Source: Leguminivora glycinivorella (Eukaryota > Arthropoda > Insecta > Lepidoptera > Tortricidae). From it: 64,000 nucleotides of DNA. Of this stretch, positions 12,636-27,600 are shown piece after piece (position 1 is the stretch's first letter; every line of letters begins with the position of its first letter). The notes beneath the pieces were generated by a model. That model did no database searches and was not told the DNA's origin. It saw only the letters and a list, made by a program, of their open reading frames with translations. The position numbers and the translations under genes are program-made. The stretch lies in the NCBI RefSeq assembly GCF_023078275.1, contig NC_062996.1, positions 6,448,001 to 6,512,000 on the forward strand, read 5' to 3'.

Positions 12636-15600
12636 GTACAGTCTAGGGCCACAGCTATCATTTAAAACCCAGTTCTTTCCTGGAACTCGTGAAAATCTTT
12701 CAGCAGATCACACCTGTAACTTGACAAAATCTAAATTTAAATGCTAAGTTAAAAAAAAATCTAAAAGCTACCTGAATGCCTAGAACTCTTTTGTTCTGTA
12801 CAGTCTAGGGCCACAGCTATCATTTAAGACCTTGTTATTTCCTGGAACTCGTGAAAATCTTTCAGCAGATCACACCTGTAACTTGACAAAATCGATTTTT
12901 CAAACTTGATTTAAAAAAAATCTAAAAGCATCCTGAATGCCTAGAACTCTTTTGTTTTGTACAGTCTAGGGCCACAGCTATCATTTAGGACCTAGTTCTT
13001 TCCTGGAACTCGTGAAAATCTTTCAGCAGATCACACCTGTAACTTGACAAAATCGAAATTTCAAACTTGATTTAAAAAAAAAATCTAAAAGCATCCTGAA
13101 TGCCTAGAACTCTTTTGTTTTGTACACTCTAGGGCCACAGCTATCATTTAAGATTTAGTTCTCTCCTGGAACTCGTGAAAATCTTTCAGCAGATCACACC
13201 TGTAACTTTACAAAATCGAAATTTCAAACTTGATTTAAAAAAAATTCTAAAAGGGTCCTGAATACCTAGAACTCTTTTGTTCTGTACAGTCTAGGGCCAC
13301 AGCTATCATTTAAGACCTAGTTATCTCCTGGAACTCGTGAAAATCTTTCAGCAGATCACACCTGTAACTTGTCAAAATCGAAATTTAAAAGCTAAGTTAA
13401 AAAAAATTCTAAAAGCTACCTGAATGCCTAGAACTCTTTTGTTTTATACAGTCTAGGGCCACAGCTATCATTTAAGACCTAGTTCTCTCCTGGATCTCCT
13501 GAAAATCTTTCAGCAGATCACACCTGTAACTTGACAAAATCGAAATTTAAAGGCTAAGTTAAAAAAAATTCTAAAAGCTACCTGAATGCCTAGAACTCTT
13601 TTGTTTTGTACAGTCTAGGGCCACAACTATCATTTAAGACCTAGTTCTCTCCTGGAACTCGTGAAAATCTTTCAGCAGATCACACCTGTAACTTGACAAA
13701 ATCGAAATTTCAAACTTGATATAAAAAAAATTCTAAAAGGGTCCTGAATGCCTAGAACTCTTTTTTTCTGTACAGTCGAGGGCTACAGCTATCATTTAAG
13801 ACCTAGTTATCTCCTGGAACTCGTGAAAATCTTTCAGCAGATCACACCTGTAACTTGTCAAAATGGAAATTTAAAAGCTAAGTTAAAAAAAATTCTAAAA
13901 GCTACCTGAATGCCTAGAACTCTTTTGTTTTATACAGTCTAGGGTCACAGCTATCATTTAAGACCTAGTTCTCTCCTGGATCTCCTGAAAATCTTTCAGC
14001 AGATCACACCTGTAACTTGACAAAATCGAAATTTAAAGGCTAAGTTAAAAAAAATTCTAAAAGCTACCTGAATGCCTAGAACTCTTTTGTTTTGTACAGT
14101 CTAGGGCCACAGCTATCATTTAAGACCTAGTTCTCTCCTGGAACTCGTGAAAATCTTTCATCAGATCACACCTGTAACTTGACAAAATCGAAATTTCAAA
14201 CATGATTTAAAAAAAAATCTAAAAGCATCCTGAATGCCTAGAACTCTTTTGTTTTGTACATTTTAGGGCCACAGCTATCATTTAAAACCTATTTCTCTCC
14301 TGGAACTCGTGAAAATCTTTCAGCAGATCACACCTGTAACTTGACAAAATCAAAATTTCAAACTTGATTAAAAAAAAAATCTAAAAGCATCCTGAATGCC
14401 TAGAACTCTTTTGTTTAGTACAGTCTAGGGCCACAGCTATCATTTAAGACCTAGTTCTCTCCTGGAACTCCTAAAAATCTTTCAGCAGATCACACCTGTA
14501 ACTTGACAAAATCGAAATTTAAAAGCTAAGTTAAAAAAAATTCTAAAAGCTACCTGAATGCCTAGAACTCTTTTGTTTTGTACAGTCTAGGGCCACAGCT
14601 ATCATTTAAGACCTAGTGCTCTCCTGGAACTCCTGAAAATCTTTCAGCAGATCACACCTGTAACTTGACAAAATCGAAATTTCAAACATGATTAAAAAAA
14701 AATCTAAAAGCATCCTGAATGCCTAGAACTCTTTTGTTTTGTACAGTCTAGGGCCATAGCTATCATTTAAAACCTAGTTCTCTTCTGGAACTCGTGAAAA
14801 TCTTTCAGCAGATCACACCTGTTACTTGACAAAATCGAAATTTCAAACTTGATTTAAAAAAAATTTAAAAGGGTTCTGAATAACTAGAACTTTTTTGTTC
14901 TGTACAGTCTTGGGCCACAGCTATCATTTAAGACCTAGTTATTTCCTGTAACTCGTAAAAATCTTTCAGCAGATCACACCTGTAACTTGACAAAATCGAA
15001 ATTTCAAACTTGATATAAAAAAAAATTCTAAAAGGGTCCTGAATGCCTAGAACTCTTTTGTTCTGTACAGTCTAGGGCCACAGCTATCATTTAAGACCTA
15101 GTTATCTCCTGGAACTCGTGAAAATCTTTCAGCAGATCACACCTGTAACTTGACAAAATCGATTTTTCAAACTTGATTTAAAAAAAAATCTAAAAGCATC
15201 CTGAATGCCTAGAACTCTTTTGTTGTGTACAGTCTAGGACCACAGCTATCATTTAGGACCTAGTTCTTTCCTGGAACTCGTGAAAATCTTTCAGCAGATC
15301 ACACCTGTAACTTGACAAAATCGAAATTTCAAACTTGATTTAAAAAAAAATTTAAAAGCATCCTGAATGCCTAGAACTCTTTTGTTTTGTACACTTTAGG
15401 GCCACAGCTATCATTTAAGACCTAGTTCTCTCCTGGAACTCGTGAAAATCTTTCAGCAGATCACACCTGTAACTTGACAAAATCGAAATTTCAAACTTGA
15501 TTTAAAAAAAATTCTAAAAGGGTCCTGAATACCTAGAACTCTTTTGTTCTGTACAGTCTAGGGCCACAACTATCATTTAAGACCTAGTTCTTTCCTGGAA

Positions 15601-18600
15601 CTCCTGAAAATCTTTCAGCAGATCACACCTGTAACTTGACAAAATCGAAATTTCAAACATGATTTAAAAAAAAATCTAAAAGCATCCTGAATGCCTAGAA
15701 CTCTTTTGTTTTGTACATTTTAGGGCCACAGCTATCATTTAAAACCTATTTCTCTCCTGAAACTCGTGAAAATCTTTCAGCAGATCACACCTGTAACTTG
15801 ACAAAATCAAAATTTCAAACTTGATTAAAAAAAAATCTAAAAGCATCCTGAATGCCTAGAACTCTTTTGTTTTGTACAGTCTAGGGCCACAGCTATCATT
15901 TAAGACCTAGTTCTCTCCTGGAACTCCTAAAAATCTTTCAGCAGATCACACCTGTAACTTGACAAAATCGAAATTTAAAAGCTAAGTTAAAAAAAAATTC
16001 TAAAAGCTACCTGAATGCCTAGAACTCTTTTGTTTTGTACAGTCTAGGGCCACAGCTATCATTTAAGACCTAGTGCTCTCCTGGAACTCCTGAAAATCTT
16101 TCAGCAGATCACACCTGTAACTTGACAAAATCGAAATTTCAAACTTGATATAAAAAAAATTCTAAAAGGGTCCTGAATGCCTAGAACTCTTTTGTTTTGT
16201 ACATTTTAGGGCCACAGCTATCATTTAAAACCTATTTCTCTCCTGAAACACGTGAAAATCTTTCAGCAGATCACACCTGTAACTTGACAAAATCAAAATT
16301 TCAAACTTGATTAAAAAAAAATCTAAAAGCATCCTGAATGCCTAGAACTCTTTTGTTTTGTACAGTCTAGGGCCACAGCTATCATTTAAGACCTAGTTCT
16401 CTCCTGGAACTCCTAAAAATCTTTCAGCAGATCACACCTGTAACTTGACAAAATCGAAATTTAAAAGCTAAGTTAAAAAAAATTCTAAAAGCTACCTGAA
16501 TGCCTAGAACTCTTTTGTTTTGTACAGTCTAGGGCCACAGCTATCATTTAAGACCTAGTGCTCTCCTGGAACTCCTGAAAATCTTTCAGCAGATCACACC
16601 TGTAACTTGACAAAATCGAAATTTCAAACATGATTAAAAAAAAATCTAAAAGCATCCTGAATGCCTAGAACTCTTTTGTTTTGTACAGTCTAGGGCCATA
16701 GCTATCATTTAAAACCTAGTTCTCTTCTGGAACTCGTGAAAATCTTTCAGCAGATCACACCTGTTACTTGACAAAATCGAAATTTCAAACTTGATTTAAA
16801 AAAAATTTAAAAGGGTTCTGAATAACTAGAACTTTTTTGTTCTGTACAGTCTTGGGCCACAGCTATCATTTAAGACCTAGTTATTTCCTGTAACTCGTAA
16901 AAATCTTTCAGCAGATCACACCTGTAACTTGACAAAATCGAAATTTCAAACTTGATATAAAAAAAATTCTAAAAGGGTCCTGAATGCCTAGAACTCTTTT
17001 GTTCTGTACAGTCTAGGGCCACAGCTATCATTTAAGACCTAGTTATCTCCTGGAACTCGTGAAAATCTTTCAGCAGATCACACCTGTAACTTGACAAAAT
17101 CGATTTTTCAAACTTGATTTAAAAAAAAATCTAAAAGCATCCTGAATGCCTAGAACTCTTTTGTTGTGTACAGTCTAGGACCACAGCTATCATTTAGGAC
17201 CTAGTTCTTTCCTGGAACTCGTGAAAATCTTTCAGCAGATCACACCTGTAACTTGACAAAATCGAAATTTCAAACTTGATTTAAAAAAAAATTTAAAAGC
17301 ATCCTGAATGCCTAGAACTCTTTTGTTTTGTACATTTTAGGGCCACAGCTATCATTTAAAACCTATTTCTCTCCTGAAACTCGTGAAAATCTTTCAGCAG
17401 ATCACACCTGTAACTTGACAAAATCAAAATTTCAAACTTGATTAAAAAAAAATCTAAAAGCATCCTGAATGCCTAGAACTCTTTTGTTTTGTACAGTCTA
17501 GGGCCACAGCTATCATTTAAGACCTAGTTCTCTCCTGGAACTCCTAAAAATCTTTCAGCAGATCACACCTGTAACTTGACAAAATCGAAATTTAAAAGCT
17601 AAGTTAAAAAAAATTCTAAAAGCTACCTGAATGCCTAGAACTCTTTTGTTTTGTACAGTCTAGGGCCACAGCTATCATTTAAGACCTAGTGCTCTCCTGG
17701 AACTCCTGAAAATCTTTCAGCAGTTCACACCTGTAACTTGACAAAATCGAAATTTCAAACTTGATATAAAAAAATTCTAAAAGGGTCCTGAATGCCTAGA
17801 ACTCTTTTTTCTGTACAGTCGAGGGCTACAGCTATCATTTAAGACCTAGTTATCTCCTGGAACTCGTGAAAATCTTTCAGCAGATCACACCTGTAACTTG
17901 TCAAAATGGAAATTTAAAAGCTAAGTTAAAAAAAATTCTAAAAGCTACCTGAATGCCTAGAACTCTTTTGTTTTATACAGTCTAGGGTCACAGCTATCAT
18001 TTAAGACCTAGTTCTCTCCTGGATCTCCTGAAAATCTTTCAGCAGATCACACCTGTAACTTGACTTGAGTTTTGTACAGTTTAGGGCCATAGCTATCATT
18101 TAAAACCTAGTTCTCTCCTGGAACTCGTGAAAATCTTTCAGCAGATCACACCTGTTACTTGACAAAATCGAAATTTCAAACTTGATTTAAAAAAAAAATC
18201 TAAAAGGGTCCTGAATACCTAGAACTCTTTTGTTTTGTACAGTCTAGGGCCACCGCTATCATTTAAGATCTAGTTCTTTCCTGGAACTCGTGAAAATCTT
18301 TCAGCAGATGACACCTGTAACTTGACAAAATCGAAATTTCAAACTTGATTTAAAAAAAATTCTAAAAGGGTCCTGAATACCTAGAACTCTTTTGTTCTGT
18401 ACAGTCTAGGGCCACAGCTATCATTTAAAACCCAGTTCTTTCCTGGAACTCGTGAAAATCTTTCAGCAGATCACACCTGTAACTTGACAAAATCTAAATT
18501 TAAATGCTAAGTTAAAAAAATTCTAAAAGCTACCTGAATGCCTAGAACTCTTTTGTTCTGTACAGTCTAGGGCCACAGCTATCATTTAAGACCTTGTTAT

Positions 18601-21600
18601 TTCCTGGAACTCGTGAAAATCTTTCAGCAGATCACACCTGTAACTTGACAAAATCGATTTTTCAAACTTGATTTAAAAAAATCTAAAAGCATCCTGAATG
18701 CCTAGAACTCTTTTGTTTTGTACAGTCTAGGGCCACAGCTATCATTTAGGACCTAGTTCTTTCCTGGAACTCGTGAAAATCTTTCAGCAGATCACACCTG
18801 TAACTTGACAAAATCGAAATTTCAAACTTGATTTAAAAAAAAAATCTAAAAGCATCCTGAATGCCTAGAACTCTTTTGTTTTGTACACTCTAGGGCCACA
18901 GCTATCATTTAAGATTTAGTTCTCTCCTGGAACTCGTGAAAATCTTTCAGCAGATCACACCTGTAACTTTACAAAATCGAAATTTCAAACTTGATTTAAA
19001 AAAAATTCTAAAAGGGTCCTGAATACCTAGAACTCTTTTGTTCTGTACAGTCTAGGGCCACAGCTATCATTTAAGACCTAGTTATCTCCTGGAACTCGTG
19101 AAAATCTTTCAGCAGATCACACCTGTAACTTGTCAAAATCGAAATTTAAAAGCTAAGTTAAAAAAAATTCTAAAAGCTACCTGAATGCCTAGAACTCTTT
19201 TGTTTTATACAGTCTAGGGCCACAGCTATCATTTAAGACCTAGTTCTCTCCTGGATCTCCTGAAAATCTTTCAGCAGATCACACCTGTAACTTGACAAAA
19301 TCGAAATTTAAAGGCTAAGTTAAAAAAAATTCTAAAAGCTACCTGAATGCCTAGAACTCTTTTGTTTTGTACAGTCTAGGGCCACAACTATCATTTAAGA
19401 CCTAGTTCTCTCCTGGAACTCGTGAAAATCTTTCAGCAGATCACACCTGTAACTTGACAAAATCGAAATTTCAAACATGATTTAAAAAAAATTCTAAAAG
19501 GGTCCTGAATGCCTAGAACTCTTTTGTTTTGTACATTTTAGGGCCACAGCTATCATTTAAAACCTATTTCTCTCCTGGAACTCGTGAAAATCTTTCAGCA
19601 GATCACACCTGTAACTTGACAAAATCAAAATTTCAAACTTGATTAAAAAAAAATCTAAAAGCATCCTGAATGCCTAGAACTCTTTTGTTTAGTACAGTCT
19701 AGGGCCACAGCTATCATTTAAGACCTAGTTCTCTCCTGGAACTCCTAAAAATCTTTCAGCAGATCACACCTGTAACTTGACAAAATCGAAATTTAAAAGC
19801 TAAGTTAAAAAAAATTCTAAAAGCTACCTGAATGCCTAGAACTCTTTTGTTTTGTACAGTCTAGGGCCACAGCTATCATTTAAGACCTAGTGCTCTCCTG
19901 GAACTTCTGAAAATCTTTCAGCAGATCACACCTGTAACTTGACAAAATCGAAATTTAAAGGCTAAGTTAAAAAAAATTCTAAAAGCTACCTGAATGCCTA
20001 GAACTCTTTTGTTTTGTACAGTCTAGGGCCACAGCTATCATTTAAGACCTAGTTCTCTCCTGGAACTCGTTAAAATCTTTCATCAGATCACACCTGTAAC
20101 TTGACAAAATCGAAATTTCAAACTTGATTTAAAAAAATTCTAAAAGGGTCCTGAATACCTAGAACTCTTTTGTTCTGTACAGTCTAGGGCCACAGCTATC
20201 ATTTAAGACCTAGTTCTTTCCTGGAACTCCTGCAAATCTTTCAGCAGATCACACCTGTAACTTGACAAAATCGAAATTTCAAACATGACTTTAAAAAAAA
20301 TCTAAAAGCATCCTGAATGCCTAGAACTCTTTTGTTCTGTACAGTCTAGGGCCACAGCTATCATTTAAGACCTATTTCTCTCCTGGAACTCGTGAAAATC
20401 TTTCAGCAGATCACACCTGTAACTTGACAAAATCGAAATTTCAAACTTGATTTAAAAAAAATTCTAAAAGGGTCCTGAATACCTAGAACTCTTTTGTTCT
20501 GTACAGTCTAGGGCCACAGCTATCATTTAAGACCTAGTTCTTTCCTGGAACTCCTGCAAATCTTTCAGCAGATCACACCTGTAACTTGACAAAATCGAAA
20601 TTTCAAACATGACTTTAAAAAAAATCTAAAAGCATCCTGAATGCCTAGAACTCTTTTGTTCTGTACAGTCTAGGGCCACAGCTATCATTTAAGACCTAGT
20701 TCTCTCCTGGAACTCGTGAAAATCTTTCAGCAGATCACACCTGTAACTTGTCAAAATCGAAATTTAAAAGATAAGTTAAAAAAAAATTATAAAAGCTGCC
20801 TGAATGCCTAGAACTCTTTTGTTTTATACAGTCTAGGGCCACAGATATCATTTAAGACCTAGTTCTCTCCTGGAACTCGTGAAAATCTTTCAGCAGATCA
20901 CACCTGTTACTTGACAAAATCGAAATTTCAAACTTGATTTAAAAAAAATTCTAAAAGGGTCCTGAATACCTAGAACTCTTTTGTTCTGTACAGTCTAGGG
21001 CCACAGCTATCATTTAAGACCTAGTTCTCTCCTGGAACTCCTAAAAATCTTTCAGCAGATCACACCTGTAACTTGACAAAATCGAAATTTAAAAGCTAAG
21101 TTAAAAAAAATTCTAAAAGCTACCTGAATGCCTAGAACTCTTTTGTTTTGTACAGTCTCGGGCCACAGCTATCATTTAAGACCTAGTGCTCTCCTGGAAC
21201 TCCTGAAAATCTTTCAGCAGATCACACCTGTAACTTGACAAAATCGAAATTTCAAACATGATTAAAAAAAAAACTAAAAGCATCCTGAATGCCTAGAACT
21301 CTTTTGTTTTGTACAGTCTAGGGCCATAGCTATCATTAAAAACCTAGTTCTCTCCTGGAACTCGTGAAAATCTTTCAGCAGATCACACCTGTAACTTGAC
21401 AAAATCGAAATTTCAAACTTGATATAAAAAAATTCTAAAAGGGTCCTGAATGCCTAGAACTCTTTTGTTCTGTACAGTCTAGGGCCACAGCTATCATTTA
21501 AGACCTAGTTATCTCCTGGAACTCGTGAAAATCTTTCAGCAGATCACACCTGTAACTTGTCAAAATCGAAATTTAAAAGCTAAGTTAAAAAAAATTCTAA

Positions 21601-24600
21601 AAGCTACCTGAATGCCTAGAACTCTTTTGTTTTATACAGTCTAGGGCCACAGCTATCATTTAAGACCTAGTTCTCTCCTGGATCTCCTGAAAATCTTTCA
21701 GCAGATCACACCTGTAACTTGACAAAATCGAAATTTAAAGGCTAAGTTAAAAAAAATTCTAAAAGCTACCTGAATGCCTAGAACTCTTTTGTTTTGTACA
21801 GTCTAGGGCCACAACTATCATTTAAGACCTAGTTCTCTCCTGGAACTCGTGAAAATCTTTCAGCAGATCACACCTGTAACTTGACAAAATCGAAATTTCA
21901 AACATGATTTAAAAAAAAATCTAAAAGCATCCTGAATGCCTAGAACTCTTTTGTTTTGTACATTTTAGGGCCACAGCTATCATTTAAGACCTAGTTCTCT
22001 CCTGGAACTCCTAAAAATCTTTCAGCAGATCACACCTGTAACTTGACAAAATCGAAATTTAAAAGCTAAGTTAAAAAAAATTCTAAAAGCTACCTGAATG
22101 CCTAGAACTCTTTTGTTTTGTACAGTCTAGGGCCACAGCTATCATTTAAGACCTATTGCTCTCCTGGAACTTCTGAAAATCTTTCAGCAGATCACACCTG
22201 TAACTTGACAAAATCGAAATTTCAAACATGATTAAAAAAAAACTAAAAGCATCCTGAATGCCTAGAACTCTTTTGTTTTGTACAGTCTAGGGCCATAGCT
22301 ATCATTAAAAACCTAGTTCTCTCCTGGAACTCGTGAAAATCTTTCAGCAGTTCACACCTGTAACTTGACAAAATCGAAATTTCAAACTTGATATAAAAAA
22401 AATTCTAAAAGGGTCCTGAATGCCTAGAACTCTTTTTTTCTGTACAGTCGAGGGCTACAGCTATCATTTAAGACCTAGTTATCTCCTGGAACTCGTGAAA
22501 ATCTTTCAGCAGATCACACCTGTAACTTGTCAAAATGGAAATTTAAAAGCTAAGTTAAAAAAAATTCTAAAAGCTACCTGAATGCCTAGAACTCTTTTGT
22601 TTTATACAGTCTAGGGTCACAGCTATCATTTAAGACCTAGTTCTCTCCTGGATCTCCTGAAAATCTTTCAGCAGATCACACCTGTAACTTGACAAAATCG
22701 AAATTTAAAGGCTAAGTTAAAAAAATTCTAAAAGCTACCTGAATGCCTAGAACTCTTTTGTTTTGTACAGTATAGGGCCACAGCTATCATTTAAGACCTA
22801 GTTCTCTCCTGGAACTCGTGAAAATCTTTCATCAGATCACACCTGTAACTTGACAAAATCGAAATTTCAAACATGATTTAAAAAAAAATCTAAAAGCATC
22901 CTGAATGCCTAGAACTCTTTTGTTTTGTACATTTTAGGGCCACAGCTATCATTTAAAACCTATTTCTCTCCTGGAACTCGTGAAAATCTTTCAGCAGATC
23001 ACACCTGTAACTTGACAAAATCAAAATTTCAAACTTGATTAAAAAAAAAATCTAAAAGCATCCTGAATGCCTAGAACTCTTTTGTTTAGTACAGTCTAGG
23101 GCCACAGCTATCATTTAAGACCTAGTTCTCTCCTGGAACTCCTAAAAATCTTTCAGCAGATCACACCTGTAACTTGACAAAATCGAAATTTAAAAGCTAA
23201 GTTAAAAAAAATTCTAAAAGCTACCTGAATGCCTAGAACTCTTTTGTTTTGTACAGTCTAGGGCCACAGCTATCATTTAAGACCTAGTGCTCTCCTGGAA
23301 CTCCTGAAAATCTTTCAGCAGATCACACCTGTAACTTGACAAAATCGAAATTTCAAACATGATTAAAAAAAAATCTAAAAGCATCCTGAATGCCTAGAAC
23401 TCTTTTGTTTTGTACAGTCTAGGGCCATAGCTATCATTTAAAACCTAGTTCTCTTCTGGAACTCGTGAAAATCTTTCAGCAGATCACACCTGTTACTTGA
23501 CAAAATCGAAATTTCAAACTTGATTTAAAAAAAATTTAAAAGGGTTCTGAATAACTAGAACTTTTTTGTTCTGTACAGTCTTGGGCCACAGCTATCATTT
23601 AAGACCTAGTTATTTCCTGTAACTCGTAAAAATCTTTCAGCAGATCACACCTGTAACTTGACAAAATCGAAATTTCAAACTTGATATAAAAAAAATTCTA
23701 AAAGGGTCCTGAATGCCTAGAACTCTTTTGTTCTGTACAGTCTAGGGCCACAGCTATCATTTAAGACCTAGTTATCTCCTGGAACTCGTGAAAATCTTTC
23801 AGCAGATCACACCTGTAACTTGACAAAATCGATTTTTCAAACTTGATTTAAAAAAAAATCTAAAAGCATCCTGAATGCCTAGAACTCTTTTGTTGTGTAC
23901 AGTCTAGGACCACAGCTATCATTTAGGACCTAGTTCTTTCCTGGAACTCGTGAAAATCTTTCAGCAGATCACACCTGTAACTTGACAAAATCGAAATTTC
24001 AAACTTGATTTAAAAAAAAATTTAAAAGCATCCTGAATGCCTAGAACTCTTTTGTTTTGTACACTTTAGGGCCACAGCTATCATTTAAGACCTAGTTCTC
24101 TCCTGGAACTCGTGAAAATCTTTCAGCAGATCACACCTGTAACTTGACAAAATCGAAATTTCAAACTTGATTTAAAAAAAATTCTAAAAGGGTCCTGAAT
24201 ACCTAGAACTCTTTTGTTCTGTACAGTCTAGGGCCAAAACTATCATTTAAGACCTAGTTCTTTCCTGGAACTCCTGAAAATCTTTCAGCAGATCACACCT
24301 GTAACTTGACAAAATCGAAATTTCAAACATGATTTAAAAAAAAATCTAAAAGCATCCTGAATGCCTAGAACTCTTTTGTTTTGTACATTTTAGGGCCACA
24401 GCTATCATTTAAAACCTATTTCTCTCCTGAAACTCGTGAAAATCTTTCAGCAGATCACACCTGTAACTTGACAAAATCAAAATTTCAAACTTGATTAAAA
24501 AAAAATCTAAAAGCATCCTGAATGCCTAGAACTCTTTTGTTTTGTACAGTCTAGGGCCACAGCTATCATTTAAGACCTAGTTCTCTCCTGGAACTCCTAA

Positions 24601-27600
24601 AAATCTTTCAGCAGATCACACCTGTAACTTGACAAAATCGAAATTTAAAAGCTAAGTTAAAAAAAATTCTAAAAGCTACCTGAATGCCTAGAACTCTTTT
24701 GTTTTGTACAGTCTAGGGCCACAGCTATCATTTAAGACCTAGTGCTCTCCTGGAACTCCTGAAAATCTTTCAGCAGATCACACCTGTAACTTGACAAAAT
24801 CGAAATTTCAAACTTGATATAAAAAAAATTCTAAAAGGGTCCTGAATGCCTAGAACTCTTTTGTTTTGTACATTTTAGGGCCACAGCTATCATTTAAAAC
24901 CTATTTCTCTCCTGAAACTCGTGAAAATCTTTCAGCAGATCACACCTGTAACTTGACAAAATCAAAATTTCAAACTTGATTAAAAAAAAATCTAAAAGCA
25001 TCCTGAATGCCTAGAACTCTTTTGTTTTGTACAGTCTAGGGCCACAGCTATCATTTAAGACCTAGTTCTCTCCTGGAACTCCTAAAAATCTTTCAGCAGA
25101 TCACACCTGTAACTTGACAAAATCGAAATTTAAAAGCTAAGTTAAAAAAAATTCTAAAAGCTACCTGAATGCCTAGAACTCTTTTGTTTTGTACAGTCTA
25201 GGGCCACAGCTATCATTTAAGACCTAGTGCTCTCCTGGAACTCCTGAAAATCTTTCAGCAGATCACACCTGTAACTTGACAAAATCGAAATTTCAAACAT
25301 GATTAAAAAAAATCTAAAAGCATCCTGAATGCCTAGAACTCTTTTGTTTTGTACAGTCTAGGGCCATAGCTATCATTTAAAACCTAGTTCTCTTCTGGAA
25401 CTCGTGAAAATCTTTCAGCAGATCACACCTGTTACTTGACAAAATCGAAATTTCAAACTTGATTTAAAAAAAATTTAAAAGGGTTCTGAATAACTAGAAC
25501 TTTTTTGTTCTGTACAGTCTTGGGCCACAGCTATCATTTAAGACCTAGTTATTTCCTGTAACTCGTAAAAATCTTTCAGCAGATCACACCTGTAACTTGA
25601 CAAAATCGAAATTTCAAACTTGATATAAAAAAAAATCTAAAAGGGTCCTGAATGCCTAGAACTCTTTTGTTCTGTACAGTCTAGGGCCACAGCTATCATT
25701 TAAGACCTAGTTATCTCCTGGAACTCGTGAAAATCTTTCAGCAGATCACACCTGTAACTTGACAAAATCGATTTTTCAAACTTGATTTAAAAAAAAATCT
25801 AAAAGCATCCTGAATGCCTAGAACTCTTTTGTTGTGTACAGTCTAGGACCACAGCTATCATTTAGGACCTAGTTCTTTCCTGGAACTCGTGAAAATCTTT
25901 CAGCAGATCACACCTGTAACTTGACAAAATCGAAATTTCAAACTTGATTTAAAAAAAAATTTAAAAGCATCCTGAATGCCTAGAACTCTTTTGTTTTGTA
26001 CACTTTAGGGCCACAGCTATCATTTAAGACCTAGTTCTCTCCTGGAACTCGTGAAAATCTTTCAGCAGATCACACCTGTAACTTGACAAAATCGAAATTT
26101 CAAACTTGATTTAAAAAAAATTCTAAAAGGGTCCTGAATACCTAGAACTCTTTTGTTCTGTACAGTCTAGGGCCACAACTATCATTTAAGACCTAGTTCT
26201 TTCCTGGAACTCCTGAAAATCTTTCAGCAGATCACACCTGTAACTTGACAAAATCGAAATTTCAAACATGATTTAAAAAAAAATCTAAAAGCATCCTGAA
26301 TGCCTAGAACTCTTTTGTTTTGTACATTTTAGGGCCACAGCTATCATTTAAAACCTATTTCTCTCCTGAAACTCGTGAAAATCTTTCAGCAGATCACACC
26401 TGTAACTTGACAAAATCAAAATTTCAAACTTGATTAAAAAAAAAATCTAAAAGCATCCTGAATGCCTAGAACTCTTTTGTTTTGTACAGTCTAGGGCCAC
26501 AGCTATCATTTAAGACCTAGTTCTCTCCTGGAACTCCTAAAAATCTTTCAGCAGATCACACCTGTAACTTGACAAAATCGAAATTTAAAAGCTAAGTTAA
26601 AAAAAATTCTAAAAGCTACCTGAATGCCTAGAACTCTTTTGTTTTGTACAGTCTAGGGCCACAGCTATCATTTAAGACCTAGTGCTCTCCTGGAACTCCT
26701 GAAAATCTTTCAGCAGATCACACCTGTAACTTGACAAAATCGAAATTTCAAACTTGATATAAAAAAAATTCTAAAAGGGTCCTGAATGCCTAGAACTCTT
26801 TTGTTTTGTACATTTTAGGGCCACAGCTATCATTTAAAACCTATTTCTCTCCTGAAACTCGTGAAAATCTTTCAGCAGATCACACCTGTAACTTGACAAA
26901 ATCAAAATTTCAAACTTGATTAAAAAAAAAATCTAAAAGCATCCTGAATGCCTAGAACTCTTTTGTTTTGTACAGTCTAGGGCCACAGCTATCATTTAAG
27001 ACCTAGTTCTCTCCTGGAACTCCTAAAAATCTTTCAGCAGATCACACCTGTAACTTGACAAAATCGAAATTTAAAAGCTAAGTTAAAAAAAATTCTAAAA
27101 GCTACCTGAATGCCTAGAACTCTTTTGTTTTGTACAGTCTAGGGCCACAGCTATCATTTAAGACCTAGTGCTCTCCTGGAACTCCTGAAAATCTTTCAGC
27201 AGTTCACACCTGTAACTTGACAAAATCGAAATTTCAAACTTGATATAAAAAAAAATTCTAAAAGGGTCCTGAATGCCTAGAACTCTTTTTTTCTGTACAG
27301 TCGAGGGCTACAGCTATCATTTAAGACCTAGTTATCTCCTGGAACTCGTGAAAATCTTTCAGCAGATCACACCTGTAACTTGTCAAAATGGAAATTTAAA
27401 AGCTAAGTTAAAAAAAATTCTAAAAGCTACCTGAATGCCTAGAACTCTTTTGTTTTATACAGTCTAGGGTCACAGCTATCATTTAAGACCTAGTTCTCCC
27501 CTGGATCTCCTGAAAATCTTTCAGCAGATCACACCTGTAACTTGACAAAATCGAAATTTAAAGGCTAAGTTAAAAAAAATTCTAAAAGCTACCTGAATGC

